DNA from: Exilibacterium tricleocarpae
GTDB taxonomy: Bacteria; Pseudomonadota; Gammaproteobacteria; Pseudomonadales; Cellvibrionaceae
NCBI RefSeq assembly: GCF_007004655.1
Contig: NZ_ML660087.1
Location: forward strand, 382,987-446,986
DNA length: 64,000 nt
Direction: 5' to 3'
How positions within the stretch are numbered: position 1 is the first letter of the stretch; every line of letters starts with the position of its first letter. Shown one piece after another: positions 44,312-53,864 of this stretch. Under the pieces are notes generated by a model, which was given only the letters and a program-made list of their open reading frames with translations, had not been told where the DNA came from and searched no databases. Made by a program: the position numbers and the translations under genes.

Positions 44312-45370
44312 ATGTCCGTCATCGCCAAGGTGCCGACAGGGGCCGATCCCACTGCGCGGGACCTCGTTAAAGAACACCTGGCCAAGCTGCAGGTGAGACC
44401 GCAATACTCACCCGCCGAGCAGCAGGTGCTCAAAGACCGTATCAAAGCGCTGTTGGTTGCGCAAAACGCCGTCGTTGTGGCCCATTACTATACCGACCCG
44501 GTGGTACAGGCGCTGGCGGAGGAAACCGGCGGCTGTGTCTCCGATTCGCTGGAAATGGCCCGCTTCGGCAAACAGCATCCGGCCGATATCCTGATCGTCG
44601 CCGGCGTCAAGTTTATGGGCGAGACAGCGAAGATACTCACGCCGCACAAAAAAGTCATTATGCCCACCCTGGAGGCCACCTGTTCCCTGGACCTCGGTTG
44701 CCCGGCGGATGAGTTTTCGGCGTTTTGCGACCAACACCCCGACCGCACGGTTGTTGTCTACGCCAATACCTCGGCGGCGGTAAAAGCCCGGTCCGACTGG
44801 GTCGTGACCTCGAGTATCGCACGGGATTTGATTGATCACCTGGATGCCCGCGGCGAGAAAATTATCTGGGCCCCGGACAAGCACCTGGGCAGTTACGTAC
44901 AGCGGGAGACGGGCGCCGATATGATTCTCTGGGACGGTGCCTGCATCGTCCACGAGGAATTCAAAGCCAAAGGCGTGGCAGATCTGAAAACCCTCTATCC
45001 GGATGCGGCGGTGCTGGTGCACCCGGAATCGCCCCAAGCGGTGGTGGAATTAGCCGATGTCGTGGGCTCCACCTCGCAGTTGATCAAAGCTTCCCAGTCC
45101 CTGCCCAACCCGCAGTTTATCGTGGCCACTGACCAGGGGATTTTCTATAAAATGCAGCAGCTGTCCCCGCAGAAGGAATTTCATATCGCCCCCACCGCCG
45201 GCAGCGGTGCGACCTGCCGCAGTTGCGCCAACTGTCCGTGGATGGCGATGAACAGCCTCGACAGCCTGCTCGGCGCCCTCGAGCACGGTGGCGACGAGAT
45301 TCACGTCGATCCGGCGCTGGCCGAGCGGGCGATGGTGCCGCTGCAGCGGATGCTGGATTTCAAAGCCTGA
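44312..45370 (+). CDS. nadA: Quinolinate synthase NadA
   Basis: The 352-residue product matches NadA throughout: [35 protein letters not shown], the [4Fe-4S] Cys in [56 protein letters not shown] and the last ligand in [13 protein letters not shown]. It condenses iminoaspartate with dihydroxyacetone phosphate in de novo NAD synthesis. The partner nadB is not in the window. An extended -10 (TGCTATAGT) is at 44267-44275. The gene stands alone. Confidence 0.97.
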   Translation: MSVIAKVPTGADPTARDLVKEHLAKLQVRPQYSPAEQQVLKDRIKALLVAQNAVVVAHYYTDPVVQALAEETGGCVSDSLEMARFGKQHPADILIVAGVKFMGETAKILTPHKKVIMPTLEATCSLDLGCPADEFSAFCDQHPDRTVVVYANTSAAVKARSDWVVTSSIARDLIDHLDARGEKIIWAPDKHLGSYVQRETGADMILWDGACIVHEEFKAKGVADLKTLYPDAAVLVHPESPQAVVELADVVGSTSQLIKASQSLPNPQFIVATDQGIFYKMQQLSPQKEFHIAPTAGSGATCRSCANCPWMAMNSLDSLLGALEHGGDEIHVDPALAERAMVPLQRMLDFKA

Positions 45371-45473
45371 GTGTTGTTGAACCGTTAGGCCGGTTCCCGC
45401 TGCCGTGCCTCAGACCTTCTTCGTCCGGCCTCTTAGCGATTCATTTGTGATGGCCTGACCGCTGCCCGTTTCG

Positions 45474-45971
45474 TTACTGTTGGTCAGCCTGTTGCCGGTG
45501 CTGGCGGCGTACCCGCTGTTTGATCTTGCGGCGTTGTTCCGGGGTCAGTTGCCGCCAGCGCTCGCGCAGGGACTGGCGCTGTGCTGCCGGCAGATCTTTG
45601 AATTGTGCATAGATATCGCGCAGGCGCTGTTGCTCGTCGGGTTGCAGTTGCTTGAACTGCTGATAGCGCTGGCGGATGTGCCGCCTTTGGTCGACCGGCA
45701 GTGCCAGCCAGCGCTTGAAGCGTTGCCGGGCGTTGCGCTTTTGCTCAGGGCTCATAGCCAGCCAGCGCTGTGCACTGCGGTGAAGTTTGTGGCGTTTTTG
45801 GTTGGGCAGGCTGTCCCAGTCGGCGGCGTGATGTTGTAAGACTCTCTGTTCGGCGCGGTTGAGTTGTTGCCACTCGAGTGGGGCGTCTGCGTTTGCGCTA
45901 GCGCTCAGGCATACAGTGGCCAACAGCCAAACTGCCAGTGATCGTGCTGCCCGGCGTAGACTAGGCGCCAT
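45474..45971 (-). CDS. DUF3106 protein, exported, third gene of sigma operon
   Basis: From ATG 45971 (overlapping the upstream gene by 11 bp) the ~165-residue product has a signal segment (SLAVWLLATVCLSASANA). Repeated helical segments rich in Arg, Gln and Trp follow (EWQQLNRAEQRVL, RWLAMSPEQKRNARQRFKRW, RWRQLTPEQRRKIKQRV), the DUF3106 pattern. Repeated W-x-x-L-x-P-x-Q-R modules suggest a periplasmic helical protein like the CpxP/Spy type, which is inference. It belongs to an operon with an ECF sigma factor and its probable anti-sigma. Confidence 0.82.
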   Translation of the reverse strand: MAPSLRRAARSLAVWLLATVCLSASANADAPLEWQQLNRAEQRVLQHHAADWDSLPNQKRHKLHRSAQRWLAMSPEQKRNARQRFKRWLALPVDQRRHIRQRYQQFKQLQPDEQQRLRDIYAQFKDLPAAQRQSLRERWRQLTPEQRRKIKQRVRRQHRQQADQQ

Positions 45972-46365
45972 GATTCTCATCGCCCGACGCGGTGTCGATG
46001 CCTTCCCCGGACAGCCAGTGGTAGAACTCCAACTCATCAAAAAATTCCGGTTCCGCCTGGTCTTCCAGCAGGCCATCGGCAAAACCGTCCTCTGACAGAA
46101 TAGTCGTCGGTCCCGCGTCGCTGCTATCGGGCTGCCAAAGCGCCACCGCCAGGACGCCGACCGCGGCTGCAGCGAGGCCGCCGCGCCACCAGGTTGCCGC
46201 CGTAAACCGCTGCCGTGGCCGATCCCGTTGTGCCAGCGCCGCCCGCCGCGCCTGCTCGAGATGCGAGTTGGTGGCGCTGTCAATGCGATCGGCCTCCGCG
46301 TCCAGTTGCTGTCTGGCCCGATCCAGCCAGGGGTCGGCCAACTGCTCTCGCTGTTTCACTGTCAT
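45961..46365 (-). CDS. Probable anti-sigma factor, small single-pass membrane protein
   Basis: The 134-residue product has an N-terminal helical cytoplasmic part, one membrane segment (WWRGGLAAAAVGVLAVALW) and an acidic periplasmic tail ending DTASGDENHGA. Its ATG overlaps the sigma factor stop by 4 bp. Size, topology and position directly after an ECF sigma gene suggest an anti-sigma function, resembling DUF3619 proteins. There is no zinc-binding HxxxCxxC motif, so assignment is by context. Confidence 0.75.
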   Translation of the reverse strand: MTVKQREQLADPWLDRARQQLDAEADRIDSATNSHLEQARRAALAQRDRPRQRFTAATWWRGGLAAAAVGVLAVALWQPDSSDAGPTTILSEDGFADGLLEDQAEPEFFDELEFYHWLSGEGIDTASGDENHGA

Positions 46366-46991
46366 GGAACGTATTCCTCCAAACTGGCACGCAGACTGTG
46401 AGTGGCTCGGGAGTAGTGGGTTTTTACGCTGCCCGCCGAGCAGCCCATGGCGGCGGCGGTTTCAGCCACACTCAAACCCTCCCAGGCGCGCAGCAGGAAC
46501 GCCTGCTGCTGTCGCAACGGCAGTTTCTCGACGGCCTTGCCGAGTCGGCCCAGGCCGTCTTCCCGATGCAGCTCCTGCCAGGGCTGGCGACCCTGCGGGT
46601 CCGGCAACTGGTCGATGCCGGTGCCCGCCTCGCCACTGTTGTCGAGGCCCAGTTTATCCAGGCACAGGCGCCAGCGGTTGCGCACCGACTGACGCCGGTG
46701 CCAGTCGGTGATGCGACTGCCCAGAATCGTGAAAAACAGCGGCCGCCATTGCTCGGCCGGGCGGTTGCTGTAGCGCCGCACCAGCTCCAGCATGGTGTCC
46801 TGCACGATATCCAGCGCGTCTTCGTCATTGCCTGTGGCAATCCTTGCCATATAGCGGGCACGGCGCTCCGCCGAAGCGAGAAACCGCTCCAGTGCCTGCT
46901 TCGTCTCCGGCGTCGCAGTGGCGCTCTGGCGGCTATCGGTTAACCTGCCCAGAGGTGCCGTCCCGTCCCAGTCCGTAACCGCATTTACCAT
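46362..46991 (-). CDS. ECF-type RNA polymerase sigma factor
   Basis: The 209-residue product shows sigma region 2 (ARIATGNDEDALDIVQDTMLELVRR, WRPLFFTILGSRITDWHRRQ) and region 4 (VEKLPLRQQQAFLLRAWEGLSVAETAAAMGCSAGSVKTHYSRA). The linker between them is rather long. It is the first gene of a coupled three-gene unit with a membrane anti-sigma-like protein and a DUF3106 exported protein, an arrangement common in this group. The inducing stress is unknown. Confidence 0.92.
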   Translation of the reverse strand: MVNAVTDWDGTAPLGRLTDSRQSATATPETKQALERFLASAERRARYMARIATGNDEDALDIVQDTMLELVRRYSNRPAEQWRPLFFTILGSRITDWHRRQSVRNRWRLCLDKLGLDNSGEAGTGIDQLPDPQGRQPWQELHREDGLGRLGKAVEKLPLRQQQAFLLRAWEGLSVAETAAAMGCSAGSVKTHYSRATHSLRASLEEYVP

Positions 46992-47153
46992 CCACTGGGC
47001 CGATTGCGGTGTTCAGTGCAGCCTGTGCCCCTGTGGTTACGGGTTTCGAGGTCTTCAGGGCTTGTCGCTGGTTCGTGATAAAACACGGGTTTTACTGACA
47101 TCGGTGGTGCCTCCGTCGGCTGTGCGTCGTAAAATGCGAGGCGCGCCGCTGCG

Positions 47154-47484
47154 AAAAAAAGACCTGTTCTTGACGGCATTTACTTCAGGCGCCTACTTTT
47201 AGTGGTATTTAAAAGGACCACCACAGACCTGCACAGTTTATCGATCTTCATGCGCCCTTACCGAACTTGATTAAAAATGCCGGGGGTAGGTCTGCCTCGG
47301 GATGGGCCTTCAGAAACTCTCGACAGCAGGGATGCTGTCGGGAAGCTCCCATGGATGGGTTTACAGCGGGTTTCTGAGGGCCCATCCCGAGGCAGACCGA
47401 TCAATTGGCACGTATTTGCTAAAATGCTACTACAAAACAAAGTAGGCGCCTGAAGTGGGTGCGATATAGAACCTGTCTTTTTCT
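47154..47484. mobile_element. Palindromic MITE-like element, copy B
   Basis: The inverted repeat ACTTCAGGCGCCTACTTT at 47182-47199 is repeated perfectly inverted at 47439-47456. A further outer inverted stretch (47154-47170 with 47468-47484, 14 of 17 matching) extends it. Inside lies an outer stem of 29 bp (47289-47317 with 47370-47398, one wobble) related to copies A, C and D, and an inner hairpin CGACAGC-AGGGAT-GCTGTCG. The element is 331 bp, non-coding and fills most of the 46992-47535 gap. Confidence 0.65.
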
Positions 47485-47535
47485 AAACGCAGAAGTATCC
47501 AATAGGTTGACAGGCAGCTGCGCAACGCGCCGCTA

Positions 47536-48174
47536 TCAAGCCGATTCCGCCGGCAGCGCCGTGATCAGGTAGGCGCAGCGGCGAGCGCCGTCGAGGATAT
47601 ACTCGCTGCGCTCCACCCGGGCGCGCAGGCAGCGGCGAAAAATCGCCAGTTCGGACCGGCAAAAATTCCGGCAACTGGCCGCGGCGGCACAAATCGGGCA
47701 ATGGTTTTCCACCAGCAGCCACTGGCCGGGGCTTTGTTCGATCACTTCGGCCATATAGCCCTCGCCGGAGCGCAGTTCCGCCAGCCGCGCCAGGCGCGCG
47801 CCGAGTTCCGGCAGCGCCGCCAACTCGCGGCTGTAGTTGGCTTCGGCCTCCCGTTCCCGTTTGTCGATAAGTTGTTGCAGGCCCTCTTCGCCGAACAGCT
47901 CGCGGACATTGTCGATCAGCGCCAGGGTCAGATCCGCGTGGCGGTCGGGGAAGTGCTGCTGGGCCGTGGTGGTGAGCTGCCAGTAGCGACTCGGGCGGCC
48001 GACTTTTTCCTTGCGGTCAAAGGTCGAGACCAGGCCCTCGTTCTGCAAGTGGTGGAGGTGCTGGCGTGCGCCCATGGAGGTCATGTTCAACAGCACCGCC
48101 AGTTGCTGCGCGGTCATGGCGCCGCGGGTTTTTAGCAGGCGAAGAATTTTTTCACTGCTGGCGTTGATGGTCAT
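47536..48174 (-). CDS. SufR/DeoR-like winged-helix regulator with Cys cluster
   Basis: The 212-residue product has an N-terminal winged helix (KILRLLKTRGAMTAQQLAVLLNMTSMGARQHLHHLQNEGLV) followed by a basic wing DRKEKVGRPSRYW. A C-terminal domain carries Cys in NHCPICAAAASCRNFC. The spacing resembles SufR-type regulators, which bind an iron-sulfur cluster with such residues. It may sense redox or iron-sulfur status. It is not adjacent to suf genes here, so the target is unknown. Confidence 0.8.
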   Translation of the reverse strand: MTINASSEKILRLLKTRGAMTAQQLAVLLNMTSMGARQHLHHLQNEGLVSTFDRKEKVGRPSRYWQLTTTAQQHFPDRHADLTLALIDNVRELFGEEGLQQLIDKREREAEANYSRELAALPELGARLARLAELRSGEGYMAEVIEQSPGQWLLVENHCPICAAAASCRNFCRSELAIFRRCLRARVERSEYILDGARRCAYLITALPAESA

Positions 48175-48203
48175 AATGGCAAGACTGCGTCAGCGCAGTT
48201 TCT

Positions 48204-48491
48204 TCACGGCTCCGATTGCTTTTCCCCGCCGGTATCGGGACCTTTCGAGGATGTGGTTTTCTTGGATTTTAATACGGTTTCCCAGAAAGCTTTCTGCATC
48301 GAGCCCAGAGCCTGCAGATTTTCGGGCAGGTAAGGTTTCAACAGGTTGACCGCATCGAAGCCCTCGACACCCTGGGCCATTTTGTCCCGTATCTTGTTGA
48401 TCATATTCTCCTGGATACCGCTGACATCCGGCATTCCCAGCAGCCGTCGCAGTTCCTCCGGCGTCATGTCGACTTCGATATTGAATTTCAT
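48204..48491 (-). CDS. DUF6489 family small protein
   Basis: The 95-residue product starts MKFNIEVDMTPEELRRLLGMPD, the hallmark of the family now called DUF6489, and ends with a disordered basic and acidic tail. It looks like a soluble helical protein. Function unknown. It precedes the SufR-like regulator on the same strand by 29 bp, so the two may be co-transcribed. Confidence 0.8.
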   Translation of the reverse strand: MKFNIEVDMTPEELRRLLGMPDVSGIQENMINKIRDKMAQGVEGFDAVNLLKPYLPENLQALGSMQKAFWETVLKSKKTTSSKGPDTGGEKQSEP

Positions 48492-48591
48492 TGGCCTGGC
48501 TCCCCGGGCTTATACAAGACATGTGGCGACCCAGGGCAGATTAGACCACGATCCGGGCTTCAGATCGAATAAAATTGCCGGCTGTGCCATC

Positions 48592-49821
48592 TCAGGCCGC
48601 CCCCGCTGCGCCGTCATCGGTGCGGCGCGACCGGATAGCGCCGGCAAACCAGCCCCATGCCAACAGGCAGCAGATACCGCCGGTCACCAGCGCCCAGTGG
48701 CTGCCCAGCACCGAGATCCAGCCTCCCGCCACCGCCATGATCACATTGGCGAGGAAAAACAGCGTGGTGCTGAGCCCCATGACATTGCCCTGGCCATAGT
48801 GATCGAAGCGCTCCGAGATCATAGCCGGGTAGACGCCGTTGACCAGGGCAATCAAACCGCCGCTCAGGCCGAATAGTACCCAAGCTGTGGCCCGTTGGGT
48901 AAAGGGCAGGATCAGCAAGGTCAGGGCGAAGGTGAGATTGGCCGCCATCAGCACCCGGTGTTTGCCGAGCCTGGCTGCCAGGGGCGTGACCACCAGGATG
49001 CTGGTGACAATCATCACCAGGGTAACCGCGATGGTGGTATTGGCAATGTCTTTGCTGCTGGCGGCAAAGCTGTCCACCAGCCAGAGGGGATAAAATTCAT
49101 AAAAAGCGTTGGTGCCCAGGCAAAACAGCAATTGGAAGTAGATATAGGGTTTTATATCGTCGTACTTGAACAGTCTGAAGGAGTGCTCGCGCCACAGTTG
49201 CTGCCATTGCAGTGGCTCACCTGCGGGCGGGACGCGCCGGTCGCGAATACAGACCGCCACCAGCGCGGCGCACAGGAGCGAAGCCCCGGCCGCCAGTAAA
49301 AAAACCGCCTCTACCCCAAGGGGCATGGTGTAGCCGCCGATAATGGGGCCAATCAGCCAGCCGGCATAGGTCGCGGCAAACAGCAGTGACAGGGCCCGCG
49401 TGCGCGAAATGGCCGGGTGCAGTTCCGCCGCCATGGCGCGGGCGATGGCCACATTGCCCTCGCAGAGGCCGGTCAGCAGGCGCGCCAGCAGCAGTAACGG
49501 GAAGCTTTCCAGCCGGATCGCCAGGGCTGAGAGCAGGTAGCCGGCGGTGGCGGCAACCAGCGAGACGACGAGCAGCTGCCGGCGGTCGCGACGGTCTGAC
49601 AAAGCGCCGAGAAAGCTGCTGCCGATCAGCACGCCCAGCGGATAGATGGCCAGCGCCAGGCCCAGCAGGATGTTGGGGTGCCAGTCGAGAAAGCGGGTCA
49701 GTGCATTGTCACCGGCGCTGAAAAAAGGCGCCAGCACCGGGTAGGGCAGGGCGATGCCGGCGGTTCCCAACACAGTCACCAGCATCAGCACCCAGAGGGT
49801 GGCGCGGGGAGAGGGCTGCAT
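48592..49821 (-). CDS. MFS transporter
   Basis: The 409-residue product has 12 predicted helices with the MFS loop LGALSDRRDRRQLLVVS and a corresponding second-half loop (RLGKHRVLMAANLTF). The first helix is LMLVTVLGTAGIALPYPVLAPFFSAGDNA, the pattern of sugar or drug MFS exporters of the TCR/Tet group. The substrate cannot be told. ATG 49821 is the first in-frame start. It lies 101 bp upstream of the DUF6489 gene on the same strand. Confidence 0.88.
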   Translation of the reverse strand: MQPSPRATLWVLMLVTVLGTAGIALPYPVLAPFFSAGDNALTRFLDWHPNILLGLALAIYPLGVLIGSSFLGALSDRRDRRQLLVVSLVAATAGYLLSALAIRLESFPLLLLARLLTGLCEGNVAIARAMAAELHPAISRTRALSLLFAATYAGWLIGPIIGGYTMPLGVEAVFLLAAGASLLCAALVAVCIRDRRVPPAGEPLQWQQLWREHSFRLFKYDDIKPYIYFQLLFCLGTNAFYEFYPLWLVDSFAASSKDIANTTIAVTLVMIVTSILVVTPLAARLGKHRVLMAANLTFALTLLILPFTQRATAWVLFGLSGGLIALVNGVYPAMISERFDHYGQGNVMGLSTTLFFLANVIMAVAGGWISVLGSHWALVTGGICCLLAWGWFAGAIRSRRTDDGAAGAA

Positions 49822-49922
49822 GGCGTGTCTCGATTCAATAAGTAAAGTTTAAAGTTTGTTTATTTTAGGGGGGTTGTCTGATAAGTAAAGTAAAAAATTT
49901 ATATAACGTGGTGGTGGGCAAT

Positions 49923-50170
49923 GGCGCTTACTTAAGAGAGCTAGCAAAATTAATTGGCTTCAGAGTTTTCTCTATCGGACTAGTTTAAGAATATGGTGGG
50001 TAGGTCTGCCGCTAGGTGGGGCTTTCAGAAACTCTCGGCAGCAGGGATGCCGCCGGGACCAAGAGTAGGCGCTTTAGGCGAGTCCCCAGGGAGGGGTTTA
50101 TGACGTGTTTCTGAAAGCCTCACCTAGGGGCAGGCCGATCAATTGGCACATTTTTGCTTAAGTAAGTGTC
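49923..50170. mobile_element. Palindromic MITE-like element, copy C
   Basis: Terminal inverted repeats GGCGCTTACTTAAG (49923-49936) and the complement of 50157-50170 agree at 12 of 14 bases. The outer stem pairs 50003-50032 with 50107-50136 (27 of 30). The interior TCTCGGCAGCAGGGATG... is nearly the reverse complement of the interior of copy A. No target duplication is evident. It occupies about half of the 49822-50325 gap before dnaE. Confidence 0.65.
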
Positions 50171-50325
50171 ATTAGTGGCGATGGGCGGATCGGAGTGCTG
50201 CGGTGGGGCCTCATCAGGCACTGCCTTGCCGCGGGTCGGCGGGGCTTGCTGTCGCCTATCGCTGTTTGACCTATCCGGGCTAGAATAGCGCGTTTAACCT
50301 AAACCGGGGCGTCGCTGTTAATACC

Positions 50326-53300
50326 ATGTCTGCATCATTTATCCACCTGCGGGTTCATTCAGAGTTTTCCCTGGTCGACGGCCTGGTCCGTATCAAACCC
50401 CTGATTGCCAAAGTCGCCGAGATGGGGATGCCGGCCGTGGCCCTTACCGACCTGTGCAATTTCTACGGTTTGATCAAGTTTTACAAGGCTGCCCAGGGAG
50501 CCGGACTGAAACCTATCGGCGGCGGCGACTTCTGGCTCGCTAACCCGGACCCCGAGGGACAACCCACCCTGCTGACGCTGTTGGCCATGGACGACAAGGG
50601 TTACCGCAATATTATCGAACTTATCTCCCGCGCCTACCTGCACGGGCAGCGCCAGGGGGTCGCCTATCTGAAGCGCGAGTGGATTGCGGAATGCAACGAG
50701 GGCCTGATTGCGCTCTCGGGTGCCAAAATGGGCGATGTCGGGGTGGCATTGCTCAGTGGCCGGCAGGAGCAGGCCGCGGCCCTGCTAGATGCCTGGATGG
50801 CAGATTTTCCCGACCGGTTTTATCTGGAGTTGCAGCGCACCGAGCGCGAGCACGACGAGGAGTATCTGCACGCCGCCGTCGTCCTGGCGACCGCGCGCCA
50901 GTGTCCGGTAGTGGCCACCAACGATGTGCGGTTTATCGATCGCGATGAGTTTGATGTGCATGAGGCGCGGGTTTGTATCGGCGAGGGCCGCACGCTCGAC
51001 GACCCGCGGCGCGAGCGCCGCTATGGCGAACAGCAATACCTGCGCAGCCCCGCGGAAATGGCGGAGCTGTTCAGCGATATTCCCGAAGCGCTTGAAAATA
51101 CGGTGGAAATTGCCAAGCGCTGCAACCTGGATATCCAACTCGGCAAGTATTTTCTGCCCGAGTACCCGATTCCCGACGGACTGACGGAAAACCAGTACTT
51201 CGAGAAAATTTCTTTCGAGGGACTGGAGGAGCGCCTGCGCCTGCTGCTCGACCCCCAGGCGCCCGATTACGCCGAGCGGCGCAAGGTCTATGAGGAGCGC
51301 CTGCGGTTTGAGCTGGACATCATTATCCAGATGGGATTCCCCGGCTATTTCCTGATTGTGATGGACTTTATTCAGTGGGCCAAAGATCACGACATTTCGG
51401 TGGGGCCGGGGCGAGGTTCGGGTGCCGGCTCGCTGGTGGCCTACGTGCTTAAAATTACCGATCTCGATCCGCTGGAGTACGATCTGCTGTTCGAGCGCTT
51501 TCTCAATCCCGAGCGGGTTTCCATGCCGGACTTCGATGTCGACTTCTGTATGGACAACCGCGACCAGGTCATCAACTACGTGGCGGAAAATTACGGTCGC
51601 GATGCCGTCTCGCAGATCATCACCTTCGGCACCATGGCCGCCAAGGCGGTGGTGCGCGATGTGGCGCGGGTGCTCGGAAAATCCTACGGGCTGGCGGACA
51701 AGCTCTCCAAGATGATCCCGCCGGATGTGGGCATGACGCTGAAAAAAGCGTTTGATCAGGAGGAGATACTGCGGGACTTTCTGCAAAATGACGGCGATGC
51801 CCAGGAAATCTGGGAGATGGCGCTGCAGTTGGAAGGGGTAACCCGCAATGTCGGCAAACACGCCGGTGGCGTGGTGATTGCGCCGACCAAGCTGACGGAT
51901 TTTGCCCCCCTGTTTTGCGACGAGGCCGGCGATGGCCTCGTCACCCAGTACGATAAAAACGATGTCGAGGATGCAGGGCTGGTGAAGTTCGACTTTCTCG
52001 GCCTGCGCACCCTGACGATTATCGACTGGGCCAAGCGGATGATTGACCGCCAGCGCGCCGCCGCCGGCGAGGCGCCGCTGGACATCGCCGCCATACCGCT
52101 CGACGATGCGGCGACTTTCACGCTGTTGAAAAAGGCTGAAACCACCGCGGTGTTCCAGTTGGAATCCCGCGGTATGAAAGACCTGATCAAACGCCTGCAA
52201 CCGGATAACCTGGAGGATATGATCGCCCTGGTGGCGCTGTTTCGACCCGGTCCGCTGCAGTCCGGCATGGTGGACGATTTTATCAATCGCAAACACGGTC
52301 GCGCCCAGGTGGCCTACCCGGATGCCAAGTACCAGCACGAGAAACTCAAGCCGATTCTGGAGCCCACCTACGGGGTCATTGTCTACCAGGAACAGGTGAT
52401 GCAGATCGCCCAGGAGCTGGCGGGGTATTCGCTCGGCGGCGCCGATCTGTTGCGCCGCGCCATGGGCAAGAAAAAACCCGAGGAGATGGCGAAACAGCGC
52501 TCCACCTTCAAAGACGGGGCGGCCGAGCAGGGGGTGAACCCCGAGCTGGCAATGAAGATTTTCGATCTGGTGGAGAAGTTTGCCGGTTATGGCTTCAACA
52601 AATCCCACTCCGCCGCTTATGCGTTGGTGTCTTATCAGACCGCCTGGCTGAAGGCGCACTACCCGGCGCATTTTATGGCCGCCACCATGTCCTCGGACAT
52701 GGATAAGACCGATAAAGTTGTGACCTTTATCGAGGAATGTCGCGATATGGGGCTGACGCTGCTGCCCCCCGATGTAAACCGCGGTGAATTTCACTTTACG
52801 GTGGATGCCGACAACCATGTGATTTACGGCCTGGGGGCTATCAAAGGCATGGGCGAGGGGCCGGTGGAGAGTATTATCGAGGCGCGGCAAAGTGGCGGGC
52901 CGTTTAAAAACCTGTTCGACTTTTGCGCGCGGATCGATCCCCGCAAAGTCAACAAGCGGGCGCTGGAAGCACTGGTGCGCTCCGGGGCCATGGATTCGAT
53001 CGGTCCCGGGGTGGAGCTGGACTATGATCGTGCGGTGATGTTTGCCGCCATGAACGAAGCGGTCAAGGCCGCCGAGCAGAGCGCTGCCAATGCCAGTGCC
53101 GGCATGGGTGACCTGTTCGGCGATGTCGTGCCGAGCGGTGATTCCGGTGATGATGTTTACAGTGAGTTTCGCCGCACCCGCAGTTGGCATATCAAGGAGC
53201 GCCTGCACGGTGAGAAGGACACCCTTGGTCTCTATCTCACCGGCCATCCCATCGATGAGTACCAACACGAACTACGCCATCTGGTGTCTTCGCGTATCGT

Positions 53301-53826
53301 CGATTTAAAAGCCGATCGCAGCAGTCAGCAGGTGGCGGGTCTGGTGGTCGGTTTGCGGGTGATGAAAACCAAGCGCGGCGACACCATGGCGTTTGTCACG
53401 CTCGACGACCGCTCCGGGCGGATCGAGGTGGCGGTGTTCTCTGACACTTACACGGAGTACCGGGAAAAACTGGTCAAGGATGATTTGCTGGTGATCGACG
53501 GGCAGGTGAGTCACGACGATTACAGCGGCGGCCTGAAGATGCGGGCCGAGTCGGTGCAGTCTTTGAGCGATGCCCGGCAGACCCTGGCGCGGGGCCTGCA
53601 GTTGCAGTTGTCGTCGTCTCGCCTGGGGGTAGACTTTTCGGCCCAACTGGCCGGCATCCTGGAGCCCTATCGCCAGGGCAACTGCCCGGTGTTGATCGAC
53701 TACAGCCGCAGTGATGCCAAGGCGCAGTTAGAGTTGGGGCAACAGTGGCAGGTTCGGCCGGTGGACGAACTGTTGCAACAGTTGCGGGATGTATATGGGC
53801 GGGACAAGGTGTCCTTGTTGTATTGA
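50326..53826 (+). CDS. dnaE: DNA polymerase III alpha subunit DnaE
   Basis: The 1166-residue product has the PHP domain at the N-terminus ([19 protein letters not shown]) and the polymerase core with catalytic Asp in [13 protein letters not shown] and [17 protein letters not shown]. Helix-hairpin-helix ([17 protein letters not shown]) and OB-fold ([17 protein letters not shown]) regions follow. Full length for proteobacterial DnaE1. It carries out chromosomal leading and lagging strand synthesis in the cytoplasm. ATG 50326 is the only family-typical start. Confidence 0.98.
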   Translation: MSASFIHLRVHSEFSLVDGLVRIKPLIAKVAEMGMPAVALTDLCNFYGLIKFYKAAQGAGLKPIGGGDFWLANPDPEGQPTLLTLLAMDDKGYRNIIELISRAYLHGQRQGVAYLKREWIAECNEGLIALSGAKMGDVGVALLSGRQEQAAALLDAWMADFPDRFYLELQRTEREHDEEYLHAAVVLATARQCPVVATNDVRFIDRDEFDVHEARVCIGEGRTLDDPRRERRYGEQQYLRSPAEMAELFSDIPEALENTVEIAKRCNLDIQLGKYFLPEYPIPDGLTENQYFEKISFEGLEERLRLLLDPQAPDYAERRKVYEERLRFELDIIIQMGFPGYFLIVMDFIQWAKDHDISVGPGRGSGAGSLVAYVLKITDLDPLEYDLLFERFLNPERVSMPDFDVDFCMDNRDQVINYVAENYGRDAVSQIITFGTMAAKAVVRDVARVLGKSYGLADKLSKMIPPDVGMTLKKAFDQEEILRDFLQNDGDAQEIWEMALQLEGVTRNVGKHAGGVVIAPTKLTDFAPLFCDEAGDGLVTQYDKNDVEDAGLVKFDFLGLRTLTIIDWAKRMIDRQRAAAGEAPLDIAAIPLDDAATFTLLKKAETTAVFQLESRGMKDLIKRLQPDNLEDMIALVALFRPGPLQSGMVDDFINRKHGRAQVAYPDAKYQHEKLKPILEPTYGVIVYQEQVMQIAQELAGYSLGGADLLRRAMGKKKPEEMAKQRSTFKDGAAEQGVNPELAMKIFDLVEKFAGYGFNKSHSAAYALVSYQTAWLKAHYPAHFMAATMSSDMDKTDKVVTFIEECRDMGLTLLPPDVNRGEFHFTVDADNHVIYGLGAIKGMGEGPVESIIEARQSGGPFKNLFDFCARIDPRKVNKRALEALVRSGAMDSIGPGVELDYDRAVMFAAMNEAVKAAEQSAANASAGMGDLFGDVVPSGDSGDDVYSEFRRTRSWHIKERLHGEKDTLGLYLTGHPIDEYQHELRHLVSSRIVDLKADRSSQQVAGLVVGLRVMKTKRGDTMAFVTLDDRSGRIEVAVFSDTYTEYREKLVKDDLLVIDGQVSHDDYSGGLKMRAESVQSLSDARQTLARGLQLQLSSSRLGVDFSAQLAGILEPYRQGNCPVLIDYSRSDAKAQLELGQQWQVRPVDELLQQLRDVYGRDKVSLLY

Positions 53827-53864
53827 TCTATGGATCGCGACGATTAGGATCCCTGTTCCGCCGG

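Noticed and set aside
50266-50286. A sigma70 promoter TTGACC...TAGAAT before dnaE
   Set aside because: The two hexamers are only 9 bases apart, too close for a functional promoter.
50785-53268. An 827-codon minus-strand frame inside dnaE
   Set aside because: It is the complement of a highly conserved essential gene. The frame is open because of the GC-rich codon bias of dnaE, and its His/Gln/Leu-rich product matches nothing I know.
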